Source: Phoronis australis (taxonomy: Eukaryota > Phoronida > Phoronidae). Taken from it: DNA of 64,000 nucleotides. A program made the position numbers and the translations under genes. Below the pieces are notes generated by a model. It did not search any database. It worked only from the letters and a program-made list of their open reading frames with translations, and had not been told where the DNA came from. The stretch is from positions 307,442 through 371,441 of the forward strand of contig NMRA01000164.1 of the NCBI GenBank assembly GCA_002633005.1. Reading direction: 5' to 3'. Position 1 is the stretch's first letter. The number at the start of each line of letters is the position of its first letter. Positions 41,840 to 54,850 of the stretch are shown piece after piece.

Positions 41840-44600
41840 GGTTTGCTAAGCCGAACATTTCAACGGGAACAGAATGAAATCGAGTCCGTCTATCATTCTC
41901 ACAACCAGATGTCAAATACAATGACTAAGAAGTAGAAAAATTTACTAAATTTGATGACAAGAAACAAGACAAAATTTAATACTAGTTGTCTAAGAGGAAG
42001 TTCAAGTAACACTCGTTTGATAGTCAATTGTCTACCAACCAATTCAACCTCTACAGTGTTTATGATCCTTAACTATTCCAATGCCAAACACTCCTTCAGC
42101 AAAAACGCCAAAAATTTCCACAAGAAACCATGGGTAAACACAAGGTGCCAATTACCTCAGCCTATACCCATGTGCAACGCAACGTACATGAAGCAGAAAA
42201 AGAATCCAAGAGTAAATATTAATAATTAATCAAGACAAATATGTTTGACCTAGGTAAAGGAAAGACACAGACCAGATAGGACGCTGATGAAGAACCACCT
42301 GTGAATCAGAGCCAAGTTCACCTGGCTACCTTTGACAAACACCACAACTCGATAACACATTCCATCACAGACTAATAAAGATAACGACAAAGATTTCTAA
42401 TTACCATCCAAACACCGATTTGTCCAGGTATAACAGTCTTCTCTGTATCACAAGTCAGTCATAGTTGCCCACAGTCTGCAACCACTGTGTCAGCCAGCCA
42501 GACTAACACCAGTGTAACAGGTTTAAGATAGGCACATGACAAAGCAATTAAGACACTGTTGACAATTTGGGTCATGCAAGCTAGTTTTAATGCTTCTCTG
42601 CTCTAATTATACACCCCATACACACTCATAATAAATGGCTGGTTGCCTTTGTGTGAATAGGCCTGCTGACAAATATTAGCTGAGGCTGCCCCAGGTAAGT
42701 CTGCCTGCTAAAACAGAGCAATTGGTCCAGGACAGACTGAAAATGGGACTACATTGAATTAAATAAAAACTGCAATGATTCTTATTAATTGGAATTTCCA
42801 ATAGAATTTTTTGACAACTGTAGAGGGCTTAAAAGTTATTTTTGACATCAAGGGCTTACTGACAAGGTGAAATGCTTATGGAATGAAGGTAAAACAACAA
42901 TCTCATTTTTGTTGTGAAGTTGTGTATTCTTAACTAAACAGTACTAAAGAGCTACATTTGAAAGAGTTGCAAGAAAATGTTCTCACTTTTATCAACATGA
43001 GGCTTTTCAGGAAACCAATAATGAAGATTCCACAATAGCAATTAGGAGACGCAAAATCATCAGAATATCAATTAATATCCAAAACAACTAAAAACCGAAG
43101 TATAAAATTTCACCCCCTCACGTATTTTCACACGATACCTGAATTAAAACAACATAGCACAAAGTCATGTCTCTACCCTATGAAGAGGTCCCACACAGTG
43201 AAGCTAACATGATGTGAGATAAGGGACCAGATACAACAGAAAGTATTAACTAACCAGTTGACCAATATATGATCATTTTCTCTGATCACTGTCCCACAAA
43301 CCACAAGTTCACCACAAACATCACTTATTTCAGCACAGCCAACAACAGATCAAAGTGAAAGGACTCACTGGGGTTATTACTAACTGGACAGGAAAATCTG
43401 AAGTTAGTCAGATAATAAATTGGTCACCATGGATACAGTGTCATTGCTCTCCTTTGGCAGTCCCAGAAGTCCACAATTCAGACAAGTGGAGACCTCTACA
43501 GAGTGATGCTGTCTGAAGCCATGTGGAAAGTCTAGTGCGTGCTATCATGGTTCAATGGAATCTAGATGAAAAAATTCCCTTACCCAGCGAGGAAGATAAA
43601 AAGTGGCTAAAAACAAGCCTTTCATGTAAAACACAAGTTTTGATTTACACCAACTATCACTAGTTATTTGGTCTCAAATTATTCCTCAGACAAAATAGAC
43701 GTGATTTCTGGGTTAGAGATGAACTGACAAGTTTGCTATTGGTAGAGACCAAGCTGGACAAGTTGACTTGTGTTATTTCATGCACCGGGCATGGTCTCAA
43801 GGAATAACCAATTACATGTTCTTCGCAGCCCTACAATCACTTCTCATGTGAGTAATGAAAAAGCCAAGACCAATTTTGTAGCAGTAAGTGTTCAAAATCA
43901 AATGTTAGTTTCTTCCACGAAACGCAGGTTTATAGGTCCTTTAAAATCCTGAACAAACTACACTGTCTGTAGCCTCAAATTTATCAGATTTCTGTCCTGT
44001 ACTTGTAATCTTGGTCTCTAATTACTTTAAGTCTGCTGGGTCAACAATCACCATGCTATTAGTCCAAACCATGTTAATTGAACTTTGGGATAGAAATTAT
44101 CGGGAACATAAATTTTGCAAATAAAAGCAGCCCATCTGATGGAGTCTCAGATATTGGCATGTGGTTAGTCAAGGGGAAAAGATGACTTGACACCAAAATA
44201 GCTTGTATTACTACAAAAATATTAAATAATCCATAATGAAAAAATGTCCAGACATAGTGAATGATCGTTTTTTTAACCTGAAGCAAAACATACCAATAGT
44301 TTTTGGGCCTAATTAGATTTCAATAAAAACTGAAAGTGCGCAAAGTATGTTTATTGCTTTGTTACCGATATCAAATTAATAATTGCCAATCCTTAAATGA
44401 GATCTTGTTTTCAATTCAAAATATTTCAGAGGTGCGACATTGTCTGGAGACCACCTGTTGCCTTTTTAATATTCTTAATTAATTCAAAATTCCAACAAAA
44501 GCAATTTCATGAAATCTCAAACCTGATGAAAAGACAGGGTCCTCTGACAGTCTGTGCAAGTTCTATGGAGAAAGCTTTAAACATGTTTTCTATAATTGTC
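41840..44600. other. upstream region, nothing recognised
   Basis: Long AT-rich stretch without protein-like frames, strong repeats or RNA-gene signatures visible by eye. Confidence 0.4.
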
Positions 44601-45860
44601 GTCTGCTAATTGTTAATATGGATTTTGTTAATTACGCCCATCTGTTGACTCAAGCCTGAGACCGAATGAAAAACGGAAACAGCATTATTGGAAAAACGAC
44701 GCGCTAATTAATGAGGGAGGCTAGAACGTAGAAATTTTCTGATCATTATTGATACGTTAAATAGGCTTGCAACAGCAAGGGTTTCAAGTCAGGATGGCAC
44801 AGCTAATTAACATAACGCTTCAACTGTTTTGAATTTTGCAGTAAAGAATAGCAATCAATAGACCATTTCTAATAGGGAGATGGGTAGCCATGGCTAAGGA
44901 AATACACGCAGACTTTATGTATCGCACTATCTACCGTACTCTGAAATGACACGGACTGAAAGTGACCCAAGACAGGGGAAGGGGATGGAAAGAAAAATTG
45001 ATAACTCATGTTACGAAAAGCAGATAGGTAAAGGAATGAGCAATAATTTATGGTCAAAGATGATCATTAATACAGACAAAGCCTGCGCATATGTAATAAG
45101 GTATTTGATTCAAACGGAAAACTATGTTAAGTATCACATATGTGAAAACTTGATTTTCAAATCCATTCTTACTGCGCAATTTAAGTAAAACGAGTCATGC
45201 AGGATACTTAGTTAGTGCAAACATGTCACAACATATTAACAAACTTCGAGTGGTGTGGATTTAGGGCATGCCTCACAAAAAGACGGATTAAACACGGGTC
45301 GGGGCTCTAAACTGTACACTAGCCATGAGCAGCACAATTAAAACCGACTTGAATATCGCGGAGTAAACACAGACCCCAATGTCAATATGCCAAAACTATA
45401 GGCCGCATTTATGCACAAGCTCTGGATCAATAGACCAGCAGTCGAGATTTTTCTTTAATTGTTAATTCTGTTAGTTTTAACCGCGGTAATAGCTCCCATT
45501 TGATCAGGTGCTTGTGAGGTGTTAAAAATGATTACTGTTCGGTATTTAAAGAAGGCAGTGTAATAAATGATTGTCCACGCAAATTAAGCACACAACTTTT
45601 TAAACTAATAAACTGCCCAACAATGGCCATTCAGAATGGTGGTGTAAGATGTGGTTTTAATTGGGCGAGCTCTTAGTGTGGGAACAAACTGGTGGAAAAG
45701 GCACCCACAAACAAAACCTGTTAAATCAACAAGCAGGTTCGGATGGTTAACGTGCACTGCACTATATCACTCCAATATATTCATGACCTAATAGTTCTTG
45801 GTTTGACTATGCTTCTAATGGAATGAAGCATACCTGCCATTAATATTACGTTTTAGACAT
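44600..45860. promoter_or_regulatory. candidate regulatory region
   Basis: Two complex blocks (44600-44830 and 45240-45860) carry GCTAATTAATGAGGG, GCTAATTAACATAACG, GACGGATTAAACACGG, ATTTATGCACAAGC and CGCAAATTAAGCAC. CpG words are present. Between them is AT-rich filler. Regulatory role is inference. Confidence 0.28.
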
Positions 45861-46150
45861 AGTTTAATGAGGAATAATACTACGGATGAAATTTGAAACT
45901 AATACTGGAAATAAAAGTTACTAAAGTTAGCGACGTTACGTCCGTCTCTCACGGACTTCAGCTTGGCTATTGATGTTCTTACTACTCTGGCTGATAGGTG
46001 GCGTTTTAGCCAGACGGCGTGGCATTGAGGTCAGGACACTATCTCACACATGTGACAGATGATAATACTAGGAACGCAAATATATTCAAAGTTGGACTGT
46101 ATACCATTCTGTAACTGTGAATTTATTTCCATGTGTCATATTATTCCTCA

Positions 46151-46936
46151 CAGGGCTCGACATAACGAGCTGCAGGTCGCATTTGCGACCTGAAATTTGG
46201 AAATGCGAGCTGAGATTTTCGCCAGCTCGTATAAAGTTGCCAAATGCGAACTGGAGTTTCCAACATACGTGAGCTGAGTTTTACACTTCTCAGCAGTTAC
46301 CTGTCAAATATAAAGCATCTTGTGTGAATCCGACCGTAACTTGGTTGTTGCTAAATCAAGTTCAAAAGAATACTAACTGAGAGCAGCCCTCCCGATGACT
46401 TGTGAGCATGTCGCGTGAACATGGGAAAATGCAAACCTATTTCATTGGCTAACATTTTCTGCTACAGGATGTTTTCCAAACGTTATATAAGTTGCAAAGT
46501 TTGGGCTGTGAACAAAAAATGAAAGGATTTGCACTCGGAGTTAATTTGAATCTTTAACTATTTTGATGACAGTCATATAGCAGGTCAGACACAACAAAAT
46601 CGCGAATACTTTTTCAAGGAATATTTTCGCCATTTTTACATTGCAAGCTTAGGTACTCGAATGCACATGTCAGTTAGAGAACACAGCTTCAACTTTCACG
46701 TTGCCAACTAGCCTTGCGCTCTAGAGCCTTTCAATGGAGGTAAAGAAGAACAGTAATGCCATATCTGAACGCAAGAACTCAATTTTGCGCAGGTAAAACC
46801 ATAATATAAACATAAAAATGGCGGAAAATTTTGTGACCTGGCATTTATGAATGCGAGCTGGATTTTGAAAATGCGACCTGGGATTTTGGCTAAGTCGCAA
46901 AATGCAACATGGTAATTTTCATGCCGTCGAGCCCAG
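46151..46936. mobile_element. hAT-like non-autonomous DNA transposon
   Basis: Terminal inverted repeats CAGGGCTCGAC (46151-46161) and GTCGAGCCCAG (46926-46936; one mismatch at the penultimate base). Sub-terminal repeats of (A)TGCGA(G/C)CTG occur at both ends. CCTCA immediately flanks both ends (46146-46150 and 46937-46941), a candidate target duplication shorter than the 8 bp usual for hAT. No transposase frame in 786 bp. Confidence 0.75.
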
Positions 46937-47379
46937 CCTCATACCCTTGTCATTGATAACACCCAAAGTGAAAAACATCAGAATTCCAATAAATAATTGA
47001 AAAAACAAGTATGTTCCTGCAGCAGAAGATTAGGGTAAACGCTCTCCAATTCCAAACATTCTCAATTCTCTCAACATACGTATTTATGCGAAAACAAAAA
47101 TTTGAACTTTAAAATAGCTCATCTTTTGCATCATTGTCAAGATCATGATGAAGTCAATGCCAACCGCTGTAATCAATGCTCTTTAATTAACGGCAAGTCA
47201 TTAAGAGTGCAAAATCAAACTGTTTAGATTGATTTTTCTGTTACAATTTCAGCATAATGACACTCAAGAGCAAAGACTGTCTCGCAGCTACCGTAGGTCA
47301 AAAGCCTATATAGCTTGGGAACTAAAATGGTTTTGACGTCGAGATTAATGCAAAAGATGTTGCATTCTGTCACGGTAAA

Positions 47380-47725
47380 AAATCTCTAGTATATGACAGT
47401 CTCAACAATTTGAGACGCTGAAATTCAACTGAATTTTCTTGATTCTGAACAAATTGGTGCTCAACATATTTCTTAAATAACAGACACTACATTTTGTATC
47501 AACAGCCTGATAATAACACACTTGTCAGTTATCAAAAAGTTGAAAATAGCAACCGATGCAACATTTTCATAGTCCCCATAACGTGTTATACCAAGGTGAA
47601 TGACCGTTTGTTGTTGATTTGAATTGTTTTTGGGACAGCTAATATTGCCTACTTGCAAAAATTTGGTGCAAGCTCCAACCTTGAGAAAAGCAATTAATTT
47701 TCACTGTCCCCAAACTGGAAAACTT
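47380..47725. repeat. interspersed repeat family F, copy 1
   Basis: Shares with 50460-50800 and 61740-61870 the words GGTAAAAA..CTCTAGT, TTTTC(T/A)TGATTC, TATTTCTTAAATA-type, GCAACATTTTCA, AAAATTTGGT(G/A)CAAGCT and CCAAACTGGA. Non-coding. Confidence 0.65.
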
Positions 47726-48310
47726 GCCATAGTTAAAATTTTGCATGTAATAGATGTAAATAAAAGAATACTTTTGTTGTGCAATAATCTGTATTTGTTG
47801 CTGTTAAAACCAAGAAGAAATTGCGCCACGGGCAACAAACACAACATTGTCATTAGTCAAGAAAATCATCATCAGCTGTGCTCTTTTAACGCCTTGGGCA
47901 CTTAAATTAGGAAACCCTGAAACAGGAGGTGGGCAACTACCTAAGCAGTGGCTGTCTATGTCCAAATTTTTGCCGACCTGGTTAAGTGCACGGTGTGTTC
48001 ATTCGAGAACGGAAGTTGTAAGTTCGGTCAATCAGCTGAACCCAACAACCAAAAAGTTTCTCACAGCTCAAACAGAAACAGGATTTCGACTTTGAAAGTA
48101 TGATTTCGCGAGACCGTTGTTAAAAACTCAGATGTTTTCACATAAATTAGGGCGCCGCAAAATGTTACAATGCAGAACTTTATGAAACTCGAATAGCAGT
48201 CTACTCACTGTATCAGCAAGTACTGTTTCAGATCAGTGAACATGACTACATTTCGTTTCCTCGAATGATTCGTTCAAGGCCATACCTAAACTTTGCAATT
48301 GTAAAAAGGG

Positions 48311-48480
48311 GCGGCTGTGATTAATTGCTCAATTCAAACCTGGGTCGACCCCAGATATAAATCTAGCAAAATCACATGCTCCATGTGCAATCCCAATGAG
48401 AGGGGGGTGTGATTAATAACTGAATTCAAATCTGGGTTGACCCAGGAAATAAATCTGGCAAAATCACATGCTCCGCGCCT
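48311..48480. repeat. tandem duplication, 92-bp period, two diverged copies
   Basis: TGTGATTAATTGCTCAATTCAAACCT (in parts) starting near 48316 recurs near 48408 as TGTGATTAATAACTGAATTC. Both continue CTGGGT(C/T)GACCC, ATAAATCT(A/G)GCAAAATCACA and TGCTCC. Confidence 0.85.
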
Positions 48481-48576
48481 GCAACTTGTGAGCGTGAAAA
48501 ACTTCACAGTCCGATCGAGATCATTACTGAACGATGACTAATATCATAGTAAAAAAGTGCCAGTTCTGTAATAATC

Positions 48577-48622
48577 TACGCAGTTGGCCTGTATTAATCT
48601 ACGCAGTTGGCCTGTATTAATT
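48577..48622. repeat. 23-bp tandem duplication
   Basis: CTACGCAGTTGGCCTGTATTAAT (split: CTACGCAGTTGG and CCTGTATTAAT) occurs twice in a row without mismatch, implying a recent slippage or assembly event. Confidence 0.9.
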
Positions 48623-48659
48623 TAACAAAGGACCAGTTAATAAGTTTAAGAAAGTTAGT

Positions 48660-48850
48660 AGCAGCGCTTAAGTTATTCCACAAATGCTGGCTAAAAATGC
48701 ACTTTTCGAGACTACCGTACGTAAGCATGCCGTGTTTCCCACAAACACGGAAGTCCGAGCCCGAGGCAAAGCTGCGAAGAAAAGGACAAGATCAAACTCA
48801 AGTTCTGCTAGCAGTAAGTTGGGGATGGACGATGACCCAAGACGCTGAAA
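48660..48850 (+). pseudogene. possible transposon-derived coding remnant
   Basis: One plus-strand frame (from about 48683 to the TGA near 48850) reads AKNALFETTVRKHAVFPTNT, then EVRARGKAAKKRTRSNSSS and ASSKLGMDDDPRR, a basic Ser-rich C-terminus with better protein-like composition than its surroundings. No homologue recognised. It is followed by a G-run and GGGCGATTA/GGGCGCTTACATCGAAATTT/GGGCGTTAAC modules that look like a transposon 3' end. Confidence 0.3.
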
Positions 48851-48861
48851 TTTGAGCAAAG

Positions 48862-48972
48862 GGGGGGGGGGTTGGGCGATTACCCGAACAGAGGGCGCTT
48901 ACATCGAAATTTGGCAAAAGTCGGATGTGGGCAATTACAAAGGCGTGGGCGTTAACCCCCGAGTTTACAGTA
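48862..48972. repeat. G-rich repeated modules after coding remnant
   Basis: A run of about 12 G's is followed by three diverged GGGCG(A/C)TTA(C) or GGGCGTTAAC modules about 35-45 bases apart. Likely the tail of a DNA transposon; unclassified. Confidence 0.45.
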
Positions 48973-49059
48973 ATATGCCAGTCAATTTTCATTACAATCT
49001 TTAGACAGAGAGGGAGATGCCAAGTACAGACTCAAAATGGCCACTAGGTCACACAGAAT

Positions 49060-49800
49060 ATGCCGAATCTGTCTAAAAATGAAATTATTTTATTGCCGTC
49101 TCAATAGAAACATATTAGCGAGATTTCATGAAAATCCATCAAGGAATTTTGAAGATACTAAGAAAAATGTAAAAAAATAAGTTGTCACAAGGGTGCACAG
49201 TGGTGGTGAGATCGGTCCAACAGTAGCCATCGTCCATTGTCACGTTCATAGAAAAACACTAGCTAAATTCTACAAAGATCCTGCAAGGAGCTTAGGAGAT
49301 ACAGCCTCGGACAGAAAAACAAAATTGCCACCAAGGAGAGCATGGAAGTTGGACCTGTCCAGAAATTATCTCCAGTCATGCTCTTCTCAGTAGGAACACG
49401 CTTGCCAATTTTCACGATTCTTTAAGGGCTTTTGCAGATAAAGAGGTGAACGCCAAAAACAGACTTGAAAATAGTAGAAATGACCATAAGGTGGCGCAGA
49501 ATATCCATCCAAAAACAAAACAACATTATAACCTCAGTAACCCATTTACCTGTGTTCAAAAATCGGTCAAGGAATAACGAAAATACAGAGGCAAATGTAA
49601 AAAACTTAAATTGCCAATAGAGGGCACAGTAGTCAGATCCATCCAGATTTGATCGTTATCTGTCATCACAGTTGTAGGTAGCCATTTGCCAAATTTCAAA
49701 AAATCCTGCAAATGGTTAAGTACATTAAGCCGCGAATACCAGACAGAGATGAGGGCAATATGCGATCACATACATATACATGGGCGCATAAAAATACAAC
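49060..49800 (+). repeat. modular interspersed repeat, copy 2
   Basis: Same module order as 28430-28980: TTCATGAAAATCCATCAAGG, GAAGATAC, AAAGATCCTGCAAGG, GGAGATACAG, TTAAATTGCCAATAGAGGGC, CACAGTAGT, GATCCATCCAG, and the end CCAGACAGAGATGAG ... ACATATACATGGGCGCATAAA. Confidence 0.75.
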
Positions 49801-50459
49801 ACGTTAATCATCAAATTTCCACCAATCTTTGTTAACAAAATCTCTGACTAACTGAGCAAGTCTATGAATTGTATTGTATCCAGGTGCCAGCGGGTCTCGC
49901 ATCAGGCACAATGGTTTGAATGTAACTTTCCTTATTTCATTATCTTGAAACGTGGAAAAATGGTTCCAGTTCATATCCCAAGTCAAATTTGCAGTGGAAA
50001 ATGGAACTTGCACTGATTTTCATTTGAATTAGCTAATGGGCAGACATTAATGTGACATCATTAGTAATATTTTGATTGACAGGACATGGGGAAAATTTGG
50101 TTCTTTCAGGGGACTAGTAATTATGAACGTGGCAGGCAGACACAAAAGGGTGGGGGTAAGAACACTACTACAGCACAGCTGACCAATCAAATGGATTTAC
50201 GACAATGTGAACAACAGGCAAGAATCAAACTACGAACCTGGAACTAAAGCTAGCGTCCATGTTTGACAGTGAGAGATCACTCCCTGGAACCATGCCCAAA
50301 ATTCCAGGTTTCAAAAAAATGAAACCATGGAAATTACGTTAAAAAACATGCTTCCAGATGCAAGACAGCAAACTGTAATGAAAAATTACAGGGACTAAAT
50401 AACTGTACACGGTTCTATAGCACTTCTGTAATAACTTCTAATTACTGCACCTGAACAAC

Positions 50460-50800
50460 ACGGTAAAAATTCTCTAGTTTGGAACAGCCTCTGAAATCTC
50501 GAACACCTAAATTCAGGTGGAATTTGAATTTTCATGATTCCGAGGATTGGGACCAGGTGACTTTGGTGTACATCTTATTTCTCAACTATTAGACACAGCA
50601 TTAAGTATTAGGAGTCTGAAAATGGACTTCGCAATTCATAAAATCGTAAAAAATAGTCGCAGACGCAACATTTTCAGGCATCCTCATTTGTAATTGAACA
50701 TGATTCTTTAATTTGGAACAGCCCAATCCTAAAATTTGGTACAAGCTGTGCCCACCATAATTATCCACAGTCCCAAACAAGAAATTTCTACCGTAACTAC
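50460..50800. repeat. interspersed repeat family F, copy 2
   Basis: CGGTAAAAATTCTCTAGTTT, GAATTTTCATGATTC, TATTTCTCAACTATTAGACA, CGCAACATTTTCA, AAAATTTGGTACAAGCTG and AGTCCCAAAC match family F in order. Confidence 0.65.
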
Positions 50801-50829
50801 AACTAACCAGGTGTAAGCACACCTTGACA

Positions 50830-53800
50830 GGTAATCAATCAGGACACACCTTAATTAGTGATGTCACAAGCGCTACCCATTAAGGGATTTGAAGGTGTGA
50901 AGGTCACTTTGACTAGGAAACTCAGTGTACATTGAAAATTTTTCAATTCGTACTACAAAGTTACAGCAAAATTTGTCATCACATAGTGGAATAGTAAATA
51001 CCTGAGAAAATTGTGGTGTGTTCGAATGCCAAAAAATACTGGACTTGTACAGGATTTCGTTCAATCAAACTTTATTTTCGCAAATCTACGAGACCTGCAA
51101 ACAACAAAAACTGCAAGCTTTTTGCACACAACTTACCTCTTGGAAATTGAGCATTACCATGGCACTAGAGTATAGACAGTAAACCCTCCCCCCATTTATT
51201 ACAGTGTTATGATGGAATTTTACCTAAAGGCCCTTTCACACTAATGGTTACGTGTCAATGTTTTGGGGAGTTGCGGTCAGTATGAACGGTAAACTCCAGT
51301 CCAGGATAGAAGATAACAGCGCGGGGCGTTGATGCTGCGGTGCAGTATGAATGATCAACTTCGGTCCCAATGAAGTTATCACCAGAGGTCATTGTAATCG
51401 TCAACAATTAAAGGGCAGTGTCGTCGCTAATAGTTGCTTATAGTTTGCTCGACTTGAATACTTGGCTTGCCACAGTGTGTTGTTCTTCAAAAGTTAGATT
51501 TTGACGGCCAAAGGTGGGTTTATACCCCCTTTAAGTATAAACCAAAGTAGATCTTTCAATTTAGTCATTAATTATATATTTTTTACTAAAACTGGCACAT
51601 TAGTTCATTACTAGGTCATATAACACCTCAGAATGGCTATCAGAAGTAAATCTTTTCTTCTACTTTCTAGGAAGTTGAAATCCTGAAAAATATCCACATT
51701 CAGGAAACTAATTCAAGTGGAAAAGGTCAGCTTGTTACCAACTTTCAGGTCACAATTTTCCAAACAGATAATAACATGGAGACGATGCGCAATGAACAAT
51801 GTGTTTGATTGATTACAGGAAAACATCCTACTCTTGAACACCTGTATGTTTACACATACCTCCAATCAACAATAAACAAAAAATATTTTTAGAAGTGGTT
51901 TTGTAATAGCACAGGAAGTAATTTTTCAGACTGGAATAAAACAATGTCGAGAGTTGTGACTTATCTTCTATGAGCCAATAATGCCCACTTCCTGAAATAA
52001 CGTAGCACCTCTCCAATTCTGCGTTATTTACAAATAACGCTACGCATCAGCAGGGCATTTGTCTCACTGTTGTTATGCTGATCACTATTTTGCATAAATC
52101 CAGATATAATGGTCTGCCTACTGTGTTATTTAAATTATTTTATATGACTTGGTTACTTGAAATATAATATTTTTTGATTAACTATTTTATACCATAATTG
52201 GTTGCCCAATTGTTATTCCAGTGTCACTGAAACTTCAAAGTGAAAATTGTCATAAAATTTCAAGAACGGAATGGGAAACAAAAATCATTAGTCATAAATC
52301 TGGCTCACCTTAAAGGTGTGTTAGCAAATCTACCTTCTAAAAACTAAATCAATCATACAATGCCTTTTTCTACCTTTGTAAGAGAGGAGAGTTGAATTTA
52401 GGAAGAGGGGATTAAATAAAACAATTGTGCCATCAACATGATGAATGGCAAAGGTATGTTCAGGATCTATAGTATGGCCATTCACGAGGATGTTTTCAAG
52501 TTTAAAGAGTGACTTTGACACACCTGGATATAATTAAACATTTAAGCATACCTGTGTACAGGGGTGTTCTATTGGGACATTGTCTCTACCTGACTATGAC
52601 AAGGCTATTCACCAGGTGTTTAATAAGAGTTTCAAGGAATACATTAAAAACTGCTTTGCCAAACAATAGGCTTGCATCAGACAACTGTTGAAACAGTTTG
52701 GAACTTCCTCACAGGACTGACCTAGGTGAAGATAATTAATGCACATATGTGCCCTATTGTGCTACTGTACCTGACAGGCAAAATGCACAGTAACCTGGGA
52801 TTAATTGAATTAGACCAGGATAGTAAAGGACTGAAGATAATAACCCAGACATAATTAAACAACGCCAGACATGCTTCAGAGGGCGGCTGAACCAACATTA
52901 AGATATTCATTTTGTTTAACATTGATAATATCATCCCAACATCATGGGTTCACAATGAAGGAGACCCTAGACCAGTGTGGGAATTTGCAATTAACAAAAC
53001 AGCCCATCACTCCCCATTGATTCCTTGTGTAGAGGAATTAAATTAATCTTGAGATGAAATTCCAGCCCCGGGGCACTACAATTGTCTTTTTATATAGACA
53101 GCTAGGTAAGATAGATAAACTGCAATTACATGAGATGATTGTGAACTCGGGCCTTTTGATAAATTGGTAAAGTGACAATTTGATTCAACTATTAAACATG
53201 AAAACATAGAGTCGGTGCAGTACAACAACCCACTAAGAGGCTATTACTAGCTTCAGTAAAATGAAGAATTTGTTACTCAACTTATCACCAGTTGATGATG
53301 AATTCAACAAGTACGCATCTTTTTAACGCCTCTTAATGAACTACTGGAACAAGGAATTGTCAGAAGAATTCCAACTTTAAAAGCAGTTCGTGTGGTGAGA
53401 AAATAAACTAGGTCCTGGTTTAAATGTCCCCTTCGCAAACATCATTATCTGTCTCTCGCCACTGAGAAGCAACTAGCATTTTCACCTATCTTGTGAACTT
53501 GTGTCCCATTCACATGCTGGTTAAAAGCTGGTAAAAATGCTAGCACCAAAAATACCAGTGATGTGAACGGTTGCAAGGGTCACTTCTACAAGCACTTAGG
53601 TGGAATTTCAAGTTAACCACACCGCAAACTACAATCGTTTTCGTACTGTATGTACTTCAAAGGACACATACATTCACTAAAGCGTTTTTACCAAAGAAAA
53701 ACTACAAGCATACTTGCCACTCGTGTAACCCTAGTAACCGTTTCAGTTAGGTACCTAATACATGTGGACCTTGGATGTATTACACAAATCCACGCTGCCT

Positions 53801-54590
53801 ATCATTCTCCACTTTAAAAGTCACATGACTTTCAGTAAAACCGAAGTTCACAAATACCACAGAGGGGAAATTTAAGCCTACGAAAATACCCAAGGTGTTC
53901 TGAATGGTACCTCATATTTACAAGTAAGCGACTTAAAGAACTTCTAATGATTAAATGTATGTAACGAGGTAAAACACAACCTACAATACTCGTGACTACT
54001 GCAAGAACATTCATATTGCCCCAATAGATCAGATAGTGAGGAAAAAGACCAGACAAAAATATTTATTATCAGCCCGAATAAACAGCTGAAATAAACCCTA
54101 GTCATTATTAACAACGAGAATGCAACAAGAACTTGTTTGAAAACCACAGCCGCGTGTCTTCAGTACTTGGTCTGCCCTTTTGTTGAATTAACATACTGAA
54201 CTGCGTAAATTAATGCAAATCTATGATTTAAAGACTACCTAGATGAGTGAAGGTTTTGTTTAGATAATAAGGATATCAAATAGCATGACCTTATAACTCA
54301 AATATCGTTCAGGATATGTACTTGTGGCTAACCATAGATGTATGGGGGCAGAAGAAAGTCAGTGGAGTTTCTTCCCAGGTGAATTTATCTGAAAACATAA
54401 TGATTATTTACCAATCTTCTTTAATGATGGCAAACGCATAAAGGCAATTTAATGTGTTGTCCAATGGCTTGAATTGCTTTACGCAGAAAAGTTTAGAGCC
54501 ATTTGCAACCAAACTTCTTGAGGCCAGTCTTCAGTGAATCCTTATCAGTCCTAAAATGTACTTTATTGCAATTTTTAGTTTCATAATTCT
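50830..54590. other. upstream region, no gene; possible regulatory and repeat patches
   Basis: 51225-51400 begins CCCTTTCACACTAATGG with GC-richer content, a MITE-like start. 52560-53060 is complex and ATTA-rich (CCCAGACATAATTAAAC, GGGATTAATTGAATTAG). No protein-like frames on either strand. Confidence 0.4.
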
Positions 54591-54689
54591 ATTTCTTTTT
54601 AGGAACAAAAAAGCAAACTAGTAAGTGTAGGCTGCTTCAAAATCACATAACTTGTGTTTATAAATGCTGCAATTTGGTCTTGAAGAACC

Positions 54690-54850
54690 ATGCACATGAT
54701 AAAATGGTAAAATCACACAAATTTAGGATACAATATGGTGAACAAGGAAACTTTGATTGTTCATTAAATTTCACAAAACATAATTGAATAAAATAAATGC
54801 TTTATTGTTTTAAACTTCTATACCACAGCTACCATCAACCCATGTTTTAA
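54690..54850. repeat. interspersed repeat family C, copy 2
   Basis: AAAATCACACAAATTTAGGA, TACAATATGGTGAACAA and CAGCTACCATCAACCC parallel 18690-18830. Confidence 0.55.

Noticed and set aside
44397-45188. Short plus-strand open frames
   Set aside because: AT-rich chance frames with no similarity or splice partners.
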